DNA of 64,000 nt from Microbacterium amylolyticum (GCF_011046975.1 NZ_CP049253.1:434001-498000); one strand, 5' to 3'; counted from the first letter of the stretch, positions 9,282 through 20,480 are shown. A program made the numbers and translations. Notes: generated from the letters alone by a model not told the origin.

Positions 9282-10472
9282 TCAGAGGCCGGCTGCTGCT
9301 CGCAGCTCGTCGACACGGTCGGTGCGCTCCCAGGTGAACTCAGAAAGCTCCCGGCCGAAGTGACCGTACGCTGCCGTCTTCGCATAGATCGGACGCAGCA
9401 GATCGAGGTCGCGGATGATCGCCGCAGGCCGCAGATCGAACACCTGGCCGATCGCATCGGAGATCACGCTATCGGGCACGTGTCCGGTGCCGAACGTCTC
9501 GACATAGAGACCAACAGGGCGTGCCCGACCAATGGCATACGCCACCTGCACCTCGAGGCGGTCGGCCAGGCCTGCCGCGACGACGTTCTTCGCCACCCAG
9601 CGCATCGCGTATGCCGCCGAGCGGTCGACCTTTGACGGGTCTTTTCCGCTGAAGGCGCCGCCGCCGTGCCGCGAGGCACCACCGTACGTATCGATGATGA
9701 TCTTGCGCCCTGTCAGTCCGGCGTCTGCCTTGGGTCCGCCAAGAATGAAGCTGCCAGAGGGATTGATGTGCAGGTCAACATGTGACAGGTCGAGACCCGT
9801 CTCTTCCAGTACCGGACGAATCACCAGGCGCTCGACGGCCTCAGCAAGATCTTCTTTGGCGATGTCGGGGCTGTGCTGCGTCGAAAGAACAACAGTTTCG
9901 ACGGTCTTCGGAGTCTGTCCGTCGTACCCGAGCGTCACCTGCGTCTTGCCGTCGGGGCGCAAAAACGCCAGTTCACCCGACTTCCGAACCTTCGTCAGGC
10001 GCTCTGCCAGACGATGCGCCGTCCAAATGGCCATCGGCATGAACTCGGGCGTCTCGTTCGTGGCGTAGCCGAACATGATGCCCTGATCGCCGGCCCCCTG
10101 GCGGTCTAAAGCGTCATCGTCATCGCCGCCGCGGTGCTCTTCGCTGGTGGTGACGCCGTCACCGATCTCCTGCGACTGCTCGCCGACGGAAACCGTCACT
10201 CCACACGAGTCGGCGTCGAATCCGAGATCGCTCGACGTGTAGCCGATTCCCCGGATCACGTCACGCACGATCGAGGAAATATCGGCGTAGCCGTCCGTGC
10301 GAATCTCGCCGGCGACGTGCACGAGGCCGGTTGTCACCAGGGTTTCGACCGCAACACGGGCGTTGGGGTCCTGCGTGAGCAGCGCGTCGAGAACACTGTC
10401 GCTGATCTGGTCGCAGATCTTGTCGGGGTGTCCCTCGGTGACGGACTCGGACGTGAAAAGGCGCAGACTCAT
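9282..10472 (-). CDS. metK: S-adenosylmethionine synthetase
   Basis: Makes SAM from methionine and ATP. From the ATG at 10470-10472 the protein is 396 residues ([18 protein letters not shown]), standard for MetK. ATP- and metal-binding motifs are present: [12 protein letters not shown] near the N-terminus, [12 protein letters not shown] in the middle and [16 protein letters not shown] later. The frame is open for another 92 codons upstream, but that stretch crosses an intergenic hairpin and is not conserved. In relatives coaBC lies directly upstream of metK; here rpoZ does. Confidence 0.97.
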   Translation of the reverse strand: MSLRLFTSESVTEGHPDKICDQISDSVLDALLTQDPNARVAVETLVTTGLVHVAGEIRTDGYADISSIVRDVIRGIGYTSSDLGFDADSCGVTVSVGEQSQEIGDGVTTSEEHRGGDDDDALDRQGAGDQGIMFGYATNETPEFMPMAIWTAHRLAERLTKVRKSGELAFLRPDGKTQVTLGYDGQTPKTVETVVLSTQHSPDIAKEDLAEAVERLVIRPVLEETGLDLSHVDLHINPSGSFILGGPKADAGLTGRKIIIDTYGGASRHGGGAFSGKDPSKVDRSAAYAMRWVAKNVVAAGLADRLEVQVAYAIGRARPVGLYVETFGTGHVPDSVISDAIGQVFDLRPAAIIRDLDLLRPIYAKTAAYGHFGRELSEFTWERTDRVDELRAAAGL

Positions 10473-10516
10473 GGCGAACCTCGGTGAGACGGTGAATGGG
10501 ACGAAAGTCAGGATGT

Positions 10517-10554
10517 CAGAAGACCCCCGACAATCGAATGACGGGGGTCTTCTG
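10517..10554 (-). terminator. strong hairpin between rpoZ and metK
   Basis: A perfect 13-bp inverted repeat, CAGAAGACCCCCG and its complement, at 10517-10529 and 10542-10554, with a 12-nt loop. It begins 22 bp past the rpoZ stop. There is no T tract, so it may be a terminator, a processing site or a metK leader structure. Confidence 0.6.
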
Positions 10555-10575
10555 ATTACGCGCGCGTCGTGGAGA

Positions 10576-10833
10576 TTACTCCCCGGCGGGACGCATGCGG
10601 AGCTTGTCCTCGTGGATCTCGCGGAGCGCGATCGAGAGGGGCTTGTCTTCAACTGCCGAGTCAACCAGCGGGCCGACGTTGTCGAAGAGCGAACCCTCCT
10701 GCAGATCGGTGTAGTAGTCGTTGATCTGACGGGCGCGCTTGGCGCCATAGATCACGAGCGAGTACTTCGACTCGACGCGATCGAGCAGTTCATCGATCGG
10801 CGGGTCAATAATGCCCTTGTTCTCCGTGGCCAT
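10576..10833 (-). CDS. rpoZ: DNA-directed RNA polymerase omega subunit
   Basis: The small subunit that helps assemble and stabilise the beta-prime subunit of RNA polymerase. The 85 residues include the conserved [16 protein letters not shown] and the following [11 protein letters not shown], with [10 protein letters not shown] near the C-terminus, all typical of actinobacterial omega. The ATG follows a clear AGGAGG. It lies between gmk and metK. A terminator-like hairpin before it suggests it may be transcribed partly from its own promoter, although no good promoter is visible in the 46 bp available. Confidence 0.95.
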   Translation of the reverse strand: MATENKGIIDPPIDELLDRVESKYSLVIYGAKRARQINDYYTDLQEGSLFDNVGPLVDSAVEDKPLSIALREIHEDKLRMRPAGE

Positions 10834-10879
10834 GTGCCATCCTCCTGGTCAGTGGGCCGAGATTCGCATCCCCGCACCG

Positions 10880-10911
10880 AAAAAAATCGCGCGCGATATC
10901 GTCAGCGCGCG
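10880..10911 (-). terminator. Rho-independent terminator after gmk
   Basis: On the minus strand a 7-bp GC-only stem (plus-strand arms 10888-10894 and 10905-10911, loop 10895-10904) is followed by seven consecutive T (plus-strand A at 10880-10886). The gmk stop codon (10902-10904) lies in the loop. This is the most canonical intrinsic terminator in the window. Confidence 0.75.
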
Positions 10912-11810
10912 GACGCCTGTAGCAATTCTACGACCTGTCGCGCGGCTTCGGCGACATCCTCGTTCACAACACGGAAATCGAACTCGCCCTGGGCCGCCAG
11001 CTCGTCCTTTGCCGTGCGCAACCGGCGCGTCCGTTCGGCTTCATCTTCTGTCCCCCGGCCGACGAGCCGGTTGACCAGCTCATCCCAGCTGGGCGGAAGG
11101 AGGAAGACGAGCGTTGCCGACGGGTCGGACGCGCGCACCTGGAAAGCACCCTGCATGTCGATCTCGAGCAGAACCGAGCGCCCATCAGCAAGCGCGCGCT
11201 CAATGGGGCCACGAGGTGTGCCATACCGGTGCACGCCGTGCACCGTCGCCCATTCGAGCAGCTCGCGCTGCGCGATCATTCGGTCGAACTCAGCGTCGTC
11301 GACGAAGTAGTAGTGCTGACCGTCGACCTCACCCTCGCGGGGAGCACGTGTTGTCGCGGAAACCGACAGCAGCACATCGGGGTGGTTCTCGCGGATGTAT
11401 GCCGCGACGGTTCCTTTGCCGACCGCCGTCGGGCCCGCAAGAACCACGAGGTTGCTAAGGTCAGGACGCGGTTTCGGCTCGCACGCGCGCTCATCGAGCC
11501 ACGCCTGAAGCGCGTTCTTCTGTCGGCTGCCCAATCCGCCCAGTCTCTTGACCGGGGAAATCTGAAGCTCCTGCAGGATGCGGTCGCGCTTTCCCTCACC
11601 AATGGCCGGAAGCGCCGTGAGGAACTCCGGAACGCGAAGAGTTCCTGCGGCAGACGTCGCATCAGCGCCTGCCCGCCGCAACACCTCCTGCGGCGTCACA
11701 ACACGCGTGGAAAGATCGCGCTTGAGACTCGCTCTCGCGCGACGGGCGGCGACGGCCTTGCGGGATGCGGCAACGCGGTCGACCTCGGGTGGCCTAACGG
11801 ATTCAGTCAT
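10902..11810 (-). CDS. gmk: mIHF-guanylate kinase fusion protein
   Basis: The C-terminal part (about 118-302) is guanylate kinase, which phosphorylates GMP and dGMP with ATP. It has the P-loop GPTAVGKGT at 126-134, the GMP-binding segment SATTRAPREGEVDG and YGTPRGPIERAL. The N-terminal part (about 10-108) matches actinobacterial integration host factor mIHF: a basic helix AVAARRARASLK, then LRVPEFLTALPAIGEGK and a helix-two-turn-helix-like ISPVKRLGGLGSRQKNAL. In Mycobacterium these are two adjacent genes, mihF and gmk; here they are one frame with no break. The start overlaps the pyrF stop by 8 bp. The N-terminal domain may bind DNA independently of the kinase. Confidence 0.93.
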   Translation of the reverse strand: MTESVRPPEVDRVAASRKAVAARRARASLKRDLSTRVVTPQEVLRRAGADATSAAGTLRVPEFLTALPAIGEGKRDRILQELQISPVKRLGGLGSRQKNALQAWLDERACEPKPRPDLSNLVVLAGPTAVGKGTVAAYIRENHPDVLLSVSATTRAPREGEVDGQHYYFVDDAEFDRMIAQRELLEWATVHGVHRYGTPRGPIERALADGRSVLLEIDMQGAFQVRASDPSATLVFLLPPSWDELVNRLVGRGTEDEAERTRRLRTAKDELAAQGEFDFRVVNEDVAEAARQVVELLQASAR

Positions 11811-12696
11811 CCTTGAGCAGCTCCTGGATGTTCTCTCCCCCGGTCGGATGGGCCTCGGTGTATTGGGCCGAGCGTTCTGCGATCACATCATCGATCTTGT
11901 CTGACCCAGCCGAGAGAATGCTCCGGCTCTCGCTGGCGATCACTGCGGGAGCCATCTCTCCGAACACTCGGGGCAGGTCGGCGGGCTCGGCGCCCTGGTG
12001 TCCGAACCCGGGGGCGAGAATGGGCGCGAGCGGAACAAACGGTGCAATTCCTGCCCTCGTCCAGTCCACGGTCGCACCGATGACGAACCCCGCGCTCCCC
12101 CACGAACCAGCGGCTGTCCTCGCCGCGTTGCGCTCGGAGACCTCGGCAATCACCTGTGCCGAAACAGTTTCGGACTTCGCGGTCGAACGTTGCAGACCTG
12201 TCGCCTCGGGATTACTGGTGGCGGCGAGAACGAAAACGCCCTTGCCATGACGGTAGGCGAGGTCGATCGTTCCGGCCAGCGCACCAACGCCCAGATACGG
12301 ACTGATCGTCAGCGCGTCGGCCTCCAACGGCGAGCCCGGGGTCAGCCAGGCTTCCGCGTACGCGTCCATAGAAGAACCGATGTCGCCGCGTTTGGCATCG
12401 GCGATCGTCATGACCCCCGCCGCCCGAGCGGCCGCCAGAACGTCCTCCAGTGCCTGGATACCGCGAGACCCGTGCCGTTCGAAGAACGACACCTGAGGCT
12501 TCACGAATGCGACGCGCCCCGCAGCCGCCTCGACAACCCGCAGGCCAAACGATCGTGCCCCGGAGGCGTCATCGCTCAGTCCCCACGCGGCGAGCAACCC
12601 GGCGTGCGGGTCGATGCCAACGCAGAGGGGGCCGTGCTGGGACACCCCGGCACGGGCCCGCTCTCCGAAGGGCTTCTGCGCGTCAGGCTGCGTCAC
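11803..12696 (-). CDS. pyrF: orotidine 5'-phosphate decarboxylase, type 2
   Basis: Decarboxylates OMP to UMP, the last step of pyrimidine synthesis. The 297-residue protein is the long actinobacterial form, with [11 protein letters not shown] near residue 26, [11 protein letters not shown], and the catalytic Lys/Asp signature [13 protein letters not shown] at about 97-109. It overlaps carB by 4 bp and the gmk fusion by 8 bp, so it belongs to the pyrR-to-gmk operon. Confidence 0.95.
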   Translation of the reverse strand: MTQPDAQKPFGERARAGVSQHGPLCVGIDPHAGLLAAWGLSDDASGARSFGLRVVEAAAGRVAFVKPQVSFFERHGSRGIQALEDVLAAARAAGVMTIADAKRGDIGSSMDAYAEAWLTPGSPLEADALTISPYLGVGALAGTIDLAYRHGKGVFVLAATSNPEATGLQRSTAKSETVSAQVIAEVSERNAARTAAGSWGSAGFVIGATVDWTRAGIAPFVPLAPILAPGFGHQGAEPADLPRVFGEMAPAVIASESRSILSAGSDKIDDVIAERSAQYTEAHPTGGENIQELLKDD

Positions 12697-15600
12697 GCCG
12701 TGCGCTCCAGCGCGTACTCCTGCAGGCTCTTGACGTTAAACCCACCCGCCATCGAGTCCATCGCGCTGACCGCGGCGCCGAGCACCGAGATCGTCGTGAA
12801 CAGGGCCTTGTCCGCGCCGACCGCGGCAGCCCGAATCTCGTAGCCATCGGCGCGCGCCGACATACCGCTCGGCGTGTTCACGATGATGTCGACCTCGCCG
12901 CGTGTGATCAGGTCGACGATGTTGTCGTCGCCGGTTTCCTGGGTCTCGCTGTACTTATTCACCGTTTCGACGCGGATGCCGTTGCGCTGCAGAATCTCGC
13001 CCGTTCCCTCTGTTGCCAGAATGCGGAAACCCAGCTGCTGCAGACGGTGGGCCGGCAAGATCACGTCTCGTTTGTCGCTATCGGCAACCGAGATGAACAC
13101 GGTGCCCTCGAGCGGAATGCCACCGGCGTATGCGGCAGCCTGGCTCTTCGCGAACGCGGTCGGGAAGTCGAGGTCGATTCCCATGACCTCACCGGTCGAA
13201 CGCATCTCGGGGCCAAGCACCGAATCGACAATCTGGCCATCGGCCGTGCGGAAACGCTTGAACGGCAGCACGGCCTCCTTCACCGCGACGGGGGCGTCGA
13301 TCGGCAGGCGCGATCCGTCCTGCTCAGGAAGCGATCCCTCGGCGCGGAGCTCGGCGATGGTCGCACCCGCAAGAACGCGGCTGGCCGCCTTCGCGAGCTG
13401 GATGCCCTGTGCCTTCGACACGAACGGCACCGTACGACTCGCGCGCGGATTCGCCTCAATCACGTAGACGACACCCGCACTAATCGCGTACTGCACGTTC
13501 AGCAAACCACGCACGCCAACGCCCTCGGCAATGGCGCGAGTGGCCTCGACGATGCGCGCGATTTCGGAGCGCCCCAGCGACATCGGCGGCAGGGTGCACG
13601 AGGAATCACCGGAGTGAATTCCGGCCTCTTCCAGGTGCTCCATGATTCCGCCGATGAAGAGATCCTCGCCGTCGAACAACGCGTCAACGTCAATTTCAAC
13701 TGCGTCGTCGAGGAAACGGTCCACCAGAAGCGGAGCATCGGGACCGATAATCGCGCTCGCCTCGATACGCACGAAGTAATCCCGCAGGCTTGCCGTGTCG
13801 TAGACGATTTCCATTCCCCGTCCGCCAAGAACGAACGACGGACGCACGAGGACGGGGTAGCCGATTTCTTCGGCGATCACGATCGCCTCGTCGACGCTGG
13901 TTGCTGTGCCGTTCTTCGGTGCCAGCAGACCGCCGCGCTCGAGGATCTCGCCGAAGAGCTTGCGGTCCTCCGCAAGGTCGATAGCAGCGGGGCTCGTTCC
14001 GAGCACCGTGTAACCCGCGTCCTGGATGCCACGTGCCAAGCCGAGCGGTGTCTGTCCGCCCAGCTGACAGACAACTCCGTAAATCTCACCGGACTGTGCT
14101 TCTGCGTGAAGAACCTCGAGGACGTCCTCGAGAGTGAGCGGCTCGAAGTACAGACGATCCGATGTGTCGTAGTCGGTCGAGACGGTCTCGGGGTTGCAGT
14201 TGACCATCACGGTCTCATACCCGGCGTCACCCAGTGCGAAGGACGCGTGCACACAGGAGTAGTCGAATTCCACGCCCTGGCCGATACGGTTCGGTCCGGA
14301 GCCGATGATGACGATCTTCTGCCGGTCGCTCGGCGCGACTTCCGTCTCGGCGTCATAGGACGAGTAGTGGTACGGGGTCAGCGCCGGGAATTCGCCGGCA
14401 CAGGTGTCGACCGTCTTGAAGACCGGGCGAATGCCGAGGCCGTAGCGCACCTGGCGCACCTCGGACTCCGTCAGGCCGCGGATCTGCGCGATCTGCACAT
14501 CGGAGAATCCGTGATCCTTCGCCAACCGGATCGCGCGGTCGTCCAGCGCCGGTGCGCCGGCGATGGCAGAGGCGACCTCGTTGATCATCGCAATCTGATC
14601 GATGAACCAGGGGTCGATCTTCGTGGCGTCAAAGACCTGCTCGGCCGTTGCGCCCAGGCGCAGCGCCTGCTGAACCTCGATGATGCGGCCGTCGGTTGGC
14701 GTCCGCATTGCGTCAAGGAGCTCCGCGACCGACCGCTTCTCGTCGCCCCAATGGAAGCTCGATCCGCGCTTCTCAATCGAGCGCAGCGCCTTCTGCAGCG
14801 CCGTTGTGAAGTTACGGCCGATGGCCATGGCCTCTCCGACCGACTTCATGGCTGTCGTCAACGTCGCGTCCGCGGCGGGGAACTTCTCGAAGGCGAAGCG
14901 GGGCACCTTGACGACGACGTAGTCGAGGGTGGGCTCGAACGATGCCGGCGTCACACGCGTGATGTCGTTCGGGACTTCATCGAGGCGGTAGCCGAGCGCC
15001 AGCTTGGCGGCCAGCTTGGCGATCGGGAAACCCGTCGCTTTCGACGCCAATGCGGACGAGCGCGAAACGCGAGGGTTCATCTCGATAACGATGATGCGAC
15101 CGTCGTCGGGGTTGATCGCAAACTGAATATTGCAGCCACCGGTGTCAACGCCGACGGCGCGGATAATGTCGATACCGATATCGCGCAGCTTCTGATACTC
15201 GCGGTCGGTGAGCGTGAGCGACGGCGCGACCGTGATCGAGTCACCCGTGTGAACTCCCACGGGGTCGACGTTCTCGATCGAGCAGACGACGACCGTGTTG
15301 TCCGCCGTGTCCCGCATGAGCTCGAGTTCGTATTCCTTCCAACCGAGAATCGACTCCTCGAGGAGCACCTCGGTCGTCGTGGACTCGATGAGCCCCTGAC
15401 CGGCCATCCGGCGCAGCTCAGTCTCATTGTGTGCGAAGCCCGATCCGAGGCCACCCATCGTGAACGAGGGACGAACGACCAGGGGGTAGCCGAGCTCTTC
15501 CGCGCCGGCGAGCACCTCGTCCATCGTGTGCGCAATGTAGCTGCGGGCGACATCAGCGCCCGCTTCAATAACGAGATCCTTGAAGATCTGGCGATCTTCG

Positions 15601-15977
15601 CCCTTCTGAATGGCCTCGACCTTTGCACCGATGAGCTCGACGTCGTACTTCTCGAGAATTCCCCGCTCGTGCAACGCCATCGCGGCATTCAGGGCGGTCT
15701 GTCCGCCGAGCGTCGGCAGAATCGCGTCCGGCCGTTCCTTGGCGATGATCGTTTCGATCACCTCGGATGTGATCGGTTCGATGTACGTGGCATCCGCGAA
15801 ATCAGGGTCGGTCATGATCGTTGCGGGGTTCGAGTTCACGAGGATGACGCGGACACCCTCTTCGCGCAGCACACGACACGCCTGGGTTCCGGAGTAATCA
15901 AACTCGCACGCCTGGCCAATAACGATCGGACCGGATCCGATGACGAGAACGGACTGAATGTCATCGCGCTTAGGCAT
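12693..15977 (-). CDS. carB: carbamoyl phosphate synthase, large subunit
   Basis: Makes carbamoyl phosphate from bicarbonate, ammonia and two ATP, for pyrimidines and arginine. From the ATG at 15975-15977 ([17 protein letters not shown]) it has 1094 residues, normal for CarB. Two homologous ATP-grasp halves are visible, each opening with a Rossmann loop ([19 protein letters not shown] and later [18 protein letters not shown]). The C-terminal MGS-like allosteric domain, which binds effectors such as UMP and ornithine, ends the protein. The frame remains open upstream into carA, but that is a shadow. Its start overlaps the carA stop by 8 bp. Confidence 0.97.
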   Translation of the reverse strand: MPKRDDIQSVLVIGSGPIVIGQACEFDYSGTQACRVLREEGVRVILVNSNPATIMTDPDFADATYIEPITSEVIETIIAKERPDAILPTLGGQTALNAAMALHERGILEKYDVELIGAKVEAIQKGEDRQIFKDLVIEAGADVARSYIAHTMDEVLAGAEELGYPLVVRPSFTMGGLGSGFAHNETELRRMAGQGLIESTTTEVLLEESILGWKEYELELMRDTADNTVVVCSIENVDPVGVHTGDSITVAPSLTLTDREYQKLRDIGIDIIRAVGVDTGGCNIQFAINPDDGRIIVIEMNPRVSRSSALASKATGFPIAKLAAKLALGYRLDEVPNDITRVTPASFEPTLDYVVVKVPRFAFEKFPAADATLTTAMKSVGEAMAIGRNFTTALQKALRSIEKRGSSFHWGDEKRSVAELLDAMRTPTDGRIIEVQQALRLGATAEQVFDATKIDPWFIDQIAMINEVASAIAGAPALDDRAIRLAKDHGFSDVQIAQIRGLTESEVRQVRYGLGIRPVFKTVDTCAGEFPALTPYHYSSYDAETEVAPSDRQKIVIIGSGPNRIGQGVEFDYSCVHASFALGDAGYETVMVNCNPETVSTDYDTSDRLYFEPLTLEDVLEVLHAEAQSGEIYGVVCQLGGQTPLGLARGIQDAGYTVLGTSPAAIDLAEDRKLFGEILERGGLLAPKNGTATSVDEAIVIAEEIGYPVLVRPSFVLGGRGMEIVYDTASLRDYFVRIEASAIIGPDAPLLVDRFLDDAVEIDVDALFDGEDLFIGGIMEHLEEAGIHSGDSSCTLPPMSLGRSEIARIVEATRAIAEGVGVRGLLNVQYAISAGVVYVIEANPRASRTVPFVSKAQGIQLAKAASRVLAGATIAELRAEGSLPEQDGSRLPIDAPVAVKEAVLPFKRFRTADGQIVDSVLGPEMRSTGEVMGIDLDFPTAFAKSQAAAYAGGIPLEGTVFISVADSDKRDVILPAHRLQQLGFRILATEGTGEILQRNGIRVETVNKYSETQETGDDNIVDLITRGEVDIIVNTPSGMSARADGYEIRAAAVGADKALFTTISVLGAAVSAMDSMAGGFNVKSLQEYALERTA

Positions 15978-17163
15978 GGGTGCCCTTCTTGCTGGTGTGC
16001 TCGCGAACCATCTCGGCGAAGCGGTCGAACAGGTAGTTGGAGTCGTGCGGTCCGCCGGCGGCCTCGGGGTGGTACTGCACCGAGAATGCGGGGATGTCGA
16101 GCGCGCGCAGGCCCTCGACGACGTTGTCATTGAGGCCGATATGGCTGACTTCGATGCGGCCGAAGCCCTCCGAGCTCTCGAAGACGCCGTCGATCGGAGC
16201 ATCAACGGCGAAACCGTGGTTCTGCGCCGTGATTTCGACGCGGCCCGTCTGCTTATCGCGAACCGGCTGGTTGATACCGCGGTGGCCGAACGGCAGTTTG
16301 TAGGTCTCGAGGCCGAGTGCGCGACCGAACAGCTGGTTGCCGAAGCAGATGCCGAAGAAGGGCAGGCCGTCGCGCAGCGCTCCGCGCAGAAGCTCCACGT
16401 GGGCATCGGACGCGGCGGGGTCACCGGGTCCGTTGGAGTAGAACAGCGCAGCAGGGCTGATCGCCTTCACATCATCAATTGAGGACGACTGCGGCATCAC
16501 GTGCACGTCGAAACCGCGGTTCGCGAGGTTCTCAATCGTGGCCTGCTTGATGCCGAGGTCGATCACGGCAACGGCGCCCAGTTTTTCGTCGCCGCGGGCG
16601 GGGGTGACCTCGGTGACCGAGACCGAGACCTCGGCCGACAGGTTGCGGCCGGTCATCTCGGGCGCTTCACGCACGACGGCGAGCAGTTCTTCCGTGCTCT
16701 GATCCGCCGCTTCGCCCGAGAAAACACCGCCGCGCATGGAACCGTCTGAGCGGATGCGTCGCGTCACTGCGCGCGTGTCGATTCCGGAGATACCGACAAT
16801 GCCGTCACGCTCGAGGGCGTCGTCCAGCGACTCGTTGGCGCGCCAGTTGGACACAACGCGCGATGGGTCACGGACGATGTAGCCTGCAGCCCAGATGCGG
16901 CGTGATTCGGGGTCTTCCGTGTTAACGCCCGTGTTGCCGATGTGCGGGGCCGTCTGCAGAACGATCTGGCCGGCGTACGAGGGGTCAGTCAGCGTCTCCT
17001 GGTAGCCGGTCATCCCGGTCGAGAAGACAACTTCGCCCAGGGTTGTGCCTCGGGCGCCGTAGGCCAAGCCGTCATATCGCGTGCCGTCTTCGAGGATGAG
17101 AACGGCACGGTCCCTGTCGAGCAGGGAGTCGAGTGCTCCGGCGGATGCGGATGCGGAGGTCAT
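15970..17163 (-). CDS. carA: carbamoyl phosphate synthase, small subunit
   Basis: The glutaminase subunit that supplies ammonia to CarB. The 397 residues comprise an N-terminal domain ([33 protein letters not shown]) and a class I glutamine amidotransferase domain. The latter has the nucleophile elbow [13 protein letters not shown] and the catalytic HPE of [14 protein letters not shown]. The first 20 residues are Ala/Ser-rich and not conserved, so a slightly later start is possible. The ATG overlaps the stop of the preceding small membrane protein by 4 bp. Confidence 0.96.
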   Translation of the reverse strand: MTSASASAGALDSLLDRDRAVLILEDGTRYDGLAYGARGTTLGEVVFSTGMTGYQETLTDPSYAGQIVLQTAPHIGNTGVNTEDPESRRIWAAGYIVRDPSRVVSNWRANESLDDALERDGIVGISGIDTRAVTRRIRSDGSMRGGVFSGEAADQSTEELLAVVREAPEMTGRNLSAEVSVSVTEVTPARGDEKLGAVAVIDLGIKQATIENLANRGFDVHVMPQSSSIDDVKAISPAALFYSNGPGDPAASDAHVELLRGALRDGLPFFGICFGNQLFGRALGLETYKLPFGHRGINQPVRDKQTGRVEITAQNHGFAVDAPIDGVFESSEGFGRIEVSHIGLNDNVVEGLRALDIPAFSVQYHPEAAGGPHDSNYLFDRFAEMVREHTSKKGTHA

Positions 17164-17663
17164 CGTGTGGCTCCTGTGGGGGTTTCGTTCGCGGTGAGCT
17201 TCTCGACTGCCTCGATGAGCGAGGCGGGCGAAACAGACTGCAGTCGCAGGTAGGTATCAAAAATGGTGTCGCCGCCGCGCCACGCAACGAGCACGAGCCC
17301 GTCGCGTTCGACGACGCGGTCGATCGTCCAGGTTGCGTGTCCGGCGCCGACGAGCGCCGTAGCGGGGATGAAGACCGGCAGCTCGCCGGGCTGGATGACG
17401 CCGAGGCCCGCATCAGTGACCACGATCTCCGCGCGGGCGCGGAAACCGAGAGGCTTGGCGGCTATGCGGTCGAGCGGGCTATCGTGCCGTGTCGTCGCGA
17501 CGTGGAAACCTTCTGCGCGAAGCATCTCGGCTCCCGTGGCTTCGCCGATGGGGACGGCGATACCCGCGTCGCGCTTGGATCGTCGGAGCCAGCTCCAGAG
17601 CATGAGCGCAAGGCCGGTGAGCGCGACGGCGACCAGAATCGCCAGGGCGATGTCGCGCATCAT
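17160..17663 (-). CDS. small membrane protein of the pyrimidine operon
   Basis: A 167-residue protein with one N-terminal transmembrane segment (about 4-24) followed by a basic stretch (RRSKR) and a soluble, probably cytoplasmic beta-rich domain. The position is conserved: Mycobacterium tuberculosis has the unnamed membrane protein Rv1382 at the same place between pyrC and carA. The start ATG at 17661-17663 overlaps the pyrC stop by 4 bp, and its stop overlaps the carA start by 4 bp, so translation should be tightly coupled to both. Function is unknown. The beta-rich domain recalls PH-like folds, but that is a guess. Confidence 0.85.
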   Translation of the reverse strand: MMRDIALAILVAVALTGLALMLWSWLRRSKRDAGIAVPIGEATGAEMLRAEGFHVATTRHDSPLDRIAAKPLGFRARAEIVVTDAGLGVIQPGELPVFIPATALVGAGHATWTIDRVVERDGLVLVAWRGGDTIFDTYLRLQSVSPASLIEAVEKLTANETPTGATR

Positions 17664-18970
17664 GATCCGACCTCTTCTGCGGCAACAACCTGACCATCGG
17701 CCAGGGTGACGTATCCGCGGTGGATCGTCCACCGAACGCTGCCCGGCAGCTCGTGACCCGTGTACGGAGTGTTCGAGCTTCGCCCTCGGAGGTCCTTCGG
17801 CGTGAAGACAGATCGCGCGTTCGGGTCGTAAAGGGTGAGCTCGGCGGGCTGACCGACGGCGATCGGCGTTCCGTGATCCGGCCGCTGGCCGATACGTGCT
17901 GGCGCTGAAGACATGACGCGCGCAACATCGTCCCATCCGAACGGCCCGTCTTCGACCATCGTCTTGTGCACAACACGCAGAGCACTTTCCAGACCAACCA
18001 TGCCGTGAGCGGCGGCTGCCCATTCCGTGCACTTGTTTTCCTCGGGATGAGGCGCGTGATCGGTTGCGACGATGTCGATCGTCCCATCCGCGAGGCCTGC
18101 GCGCACCGCGAGAACGTCTTCGTTTGTTCGAAGAGGGGGGTTGACCTTAAATCGCGCGTCATACCCGCGCGCGCTCTCGTCCGTCAGGAGGAGGTGATGC
18201 GGCGTGACCTCGGCTGTGACGTCGATTCCACGGCTCTTCGCCCAGCGAACGATGTCGACGCTCCCGGCCGTTGACAGGTGGCACACGTGCAGCTTGGAGC
18301 CCACGTGCTCGGCGAGAAGCACATCGCGGGCGATGATCGATTCTTCCGCCACTGCTGGCCAGCCGGCCAGGCCGAGTTCGGCCGAGACAATGCCCTCGTT
18401 CATCTGCGCGCCCTCGGTGAGCCGTGGGTCCTGCGCGTGCTGCGCAACAACACCGCCGAAGCTCTTCACGTATTCAAGCGCGCGGCGCATGATCAGCGGG
18501 TCCCACACACAGCTGCCATCATCGCTGAAGAGGCGAACGCGGGCCCGAGAATCAGCCATGGCCCCCAGCTCGGCGAGGCGCTCGCCCTTCTGACCGACCG
18601 TGACAGCACCAATGGGCTGCACCGTGGCGTAGCCTGCAGCCTCGCCGCGGGCGAGTTCCTGCTCAACGACTCCGGCCGTATCCGCAACAGGGTGCGTATT
18701 GGGCATGGCGAACACAGCGGTGAATCCCCCGGCCGCCGCGGCCTGCGTTCCGGTGAGGATGGTCTCGCTTGATTCGAAACCCGGCTCCCGAAGGTGCACG
18801 TGGAGGTCAACGAGGCCACGGATCGCGACGAGACCGTCGGCGTCGATTGTGCGTGCGCCGTGACGAGAGAGTCCCTGACCGACCTCGACGATGCGTCCGT
18901 CCTCGATGAGGATGTCGGAGGGCCCGTCGCCCTCGATCTGCGCGCCCGTGATGAGAAGCGTGTCGCTCAT
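17660..18970 (-). CDS. pyrC: dihydroorotase
   Basis: Cyclises carbamoyl aspartate to dihydroorotate. The 436-residue class I (type allantoinase-like) enzyme has the metal-binding [12 protein letters not shown] at about 55-66, further metal histidines ([17 protein letters not shown]) and the DHAPH motif in [12 protein letters not shown]. Gene overlaps of 4 bp with pyrB upstream and with the small membrane gene downstream place it in the middle of the operon. Confidence 0.96.
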   Translation of the reverse strand: MSDTLLITGAQIEGDGPSDILIEDGRIVEVGQGLSRHGARTIDADGLVAIRGLVDLHVHLREPGFESSETILTGTQAAAAGGFTAVFAMPNTHPVADTAGVVEQELARGEAAGYATVQPIGAVTVGQKGERLAELGAMADSRARVRLFSDDGSCVWDPLIMRRALEYVKSFGGVVAQHAQDPRLTEGAQMNEGIVSAELGLAGWPAVAEESIIARDVLLAEHVGSKLHVCHLSTAGSVDIVRWAKSRGIDVTAEVTPHHLLLTDESARGYDARFKVNPPLRTNEDVLAVRAGLADGTIDIVATDHAPHPEENKCTEWAAAAHGMVGLESALRVVHKTMVEDGPFGWDDVARVMSSAPARIGQRPDHGTPIAVGQPAELTLYDPNARSVFTPKDLRGRSSNTPYTGHELPGSVRWTIHRGYVTLADGQVVAAEEVGS

Positions 18971-19932
18971 CGGTCCTCCTTCTTCGTGTCGTCTCCTGCA
19001 AGAAGCAGGTACAGAACAGCCATGCGTACCGAGATCCCGTTGGCGACCTGCTCAAGCACGGTCGCACGAGGCGAATCCGCTGCTTCTGCACAGATCTCAA
19101 GCCCGCGATTCATCGGGCCGGGGTGCATCACAATCGTATCGTTTGCCAGCGCTGCGAATCGGCTGGGCGTCAGGCCCCAGCGCCGCCCGTACTCGCGCTC
19201 GGACGGGAAATACGCGGCGTTCATTCGCTCCAGCTGAATGCGCAGCATCATCACGGCATCGGGAGCATCGGCAATCGCCTCGTCCAGGGAGTAGCGCACC
19301 TGAACCGGCCACTGCGATACGTCCTGCGGGAGCAGCGTCGGGGGCGCGACAAGGGTGACCTCGGCGCCGAGCGTGTTCAGGAGCCACACGTTCGATCGCG
19401 CAACGCGCGAATGCAGAATGTCGCCGACAATCGTCACGCGGTAGCCCGCGAGGTCCCGACCCCTGCTTGATTCCGCCCCGTATCGTCGGCGACGCATCGT
19501 GAAAGCGTCCAGCAGCGCCTGCGTGGGATGCTCGTGGGTTCCATCCCCTGCGTTGACCACGCCGGCATCGACCCACTCGCTTGTCGCAAGCGTGCGCGGG
19601 GCACCAGACGCACCGTGACGAATCACGACGGCGTCGGCGCTCATCGCCTGCAGCGTCTGCGCGGTGTCTTGCAGGCTTTCGCCCTTAGAGACACTCGAGC
19701 CCTTCGCCGAGAAGTTGATGACATCAGCGGACAGCCTCTTGGCGGCAGCTTCGAACGAGATCCGAGTGCGCGTCGAATCCTCAAAAAACAGGTTGACGAT
19801 CGTCTTTCCGCGCAGCGTGGGAAGTTTCTTCACCTCGCGCCCCTGCGTGACAGCCATGTCTTCTGCCACGTCGAGAATGCGAATCGCGTCATCGCGGCTG
19901 AGCGTGCGCGTATCGAGCAGGTGCCTCATCAC
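18967..19932 (-). CDS. pyrB: aspartate carbamoyltransferase catalytic subunit
   Basis: Condenses carbamoyl phosphate with aspartate. The 321-residue protein has the carbamoyl phosphate motif [13 protein letters not shown] at about 49-61, the second-site loop KGESLQDT, and the [10 protein letters not shown] and MRIQLERM motifs. No regulatory subunit gene pyrI is present, as usual in actinobacteria. ATG overlaps the pyrR stop by 4 bp. Confidence 0.97.
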   Translation of the reverse strand: MMRHLLDTRTLSRDDAIRILDVAEDMAVTQGREVKKLPTLRGKTIVNLFFEDSTRTRISFEAAAKRLSADVINFSAKGSSVSKGESLQDTAQTLQAMSADAVVIRHGASGAPRTLATSEWVDAGVVNAGDGTHEHPTQALLDAFTMRRRRYGAESSRGRDLAGYRVTIVGDILHSRVARSNVWLLNTLGAEVTLVAPPTLLPQDVSQWPVQVRYSLDEAIADAPDAVMMLRIQLERMNAAYFPSEREYGRRWGLTPSRFAALANDTIVMHPGPMNRGLEICAEAADSPRATVLEQVANGISVRMAVLYLLLAGDDTKKEDR

Positions 19933-20474
19933 TCCGCCGCCTCTCGGGCTTGGATGCTGACTTCGTCGCGCCCGTCGCGCTCTGTCAGCGAGACATTCAC
20001 GCGTTCCGTTCGCGCCGAAGGCAAGTTCTTGCCAACGAAGTCCGGCCTAATCGGAAGCTCACGGTGACCGCGGTCAATGAGAATTGCGAGGCGAACGGCA
20101 GAGGGACGCCCGATATCGCTGATCGCGTCGAGAGCAGAACGGATCGACCGGCCGGAGAAGAGCACATCGTCGACGAGAACAACCGTCTTGTTGTCGAGGC
20201 CGCCATCGGGAATGGATGTGGGCTGCGGAGCACGAGTGGGGTGCTTCGCGAGATCGTCGCGATACATCGTCACGTCGAGAGCGCCGACAGGAACGGATTG
20301 TCCGCTGACGCGCTCAATCAACTGTGCAAGTCGCTGAGCGAGAAAAACACCCCTCGTGGGGATCCCGAGAAGAACGAGATCGTGAGCACCACGGTTGGAT
20401 TCAAGGATCTCGTGGGCGATGCGCGTCAGGGCTCGCGCAATATCGGCTTCGTGCAACACGGTACGTGTGCTCAT
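19929..20474 (-). CDS. pyrR: pyrimidine operon regulator / uracil phosphoribosyltransferase
   Basis: PyrR binds a conserved RNA in pyr leaders when UMP/UTP is high, and may also convert uracil to UMP. From the ATG at 20472-20474 the protein is 181 residues. The PRPP-binding motif [18 protein letters not shown] lies at 98-115, and the N-terminal [13 protein letters not shown] is typical. This start is chosen because GGGAG stands 7 nt upstream; the frame is open further, but that region is the leader. It is the first gene of the operon pyrR-B-C-membrane-carA-carB-pyrF-gmk. Confidence 0.96.
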   Translation of the reverse strand: MSTRTVLHEADIARALTRIAHEILESNRGAHDLVLLGIPTRGVFLAQRLAQLIERVSGQSVPVGALDVTMYRDDLAKHPTRAPQPTSIPDGGLDNKTVVLVDDVLFSGRSIRSALDAISDIGRPSAVRLAILIDRGHRELPIRPDFVGKNLPSARTERVNVSLTERDGRDEVSIQAREAAE

Positions 20475-20480
20475 CAGCCG

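Noticed and set aside
10473..10575. Possible SAM riboswitch before metK
   Set aside because: The gap is short, with one simple 13-bp hairpin and none of the multi-helix arrangement of a SAM riboswitch.
12450..16133. Long open frame of 1227 codons on the plus strand
   Set aside because: It is antisense to carB and carA, whose products are fully recognised; composition is of the shadow type (rich in Arg, His, Asp, Val) with no family match.
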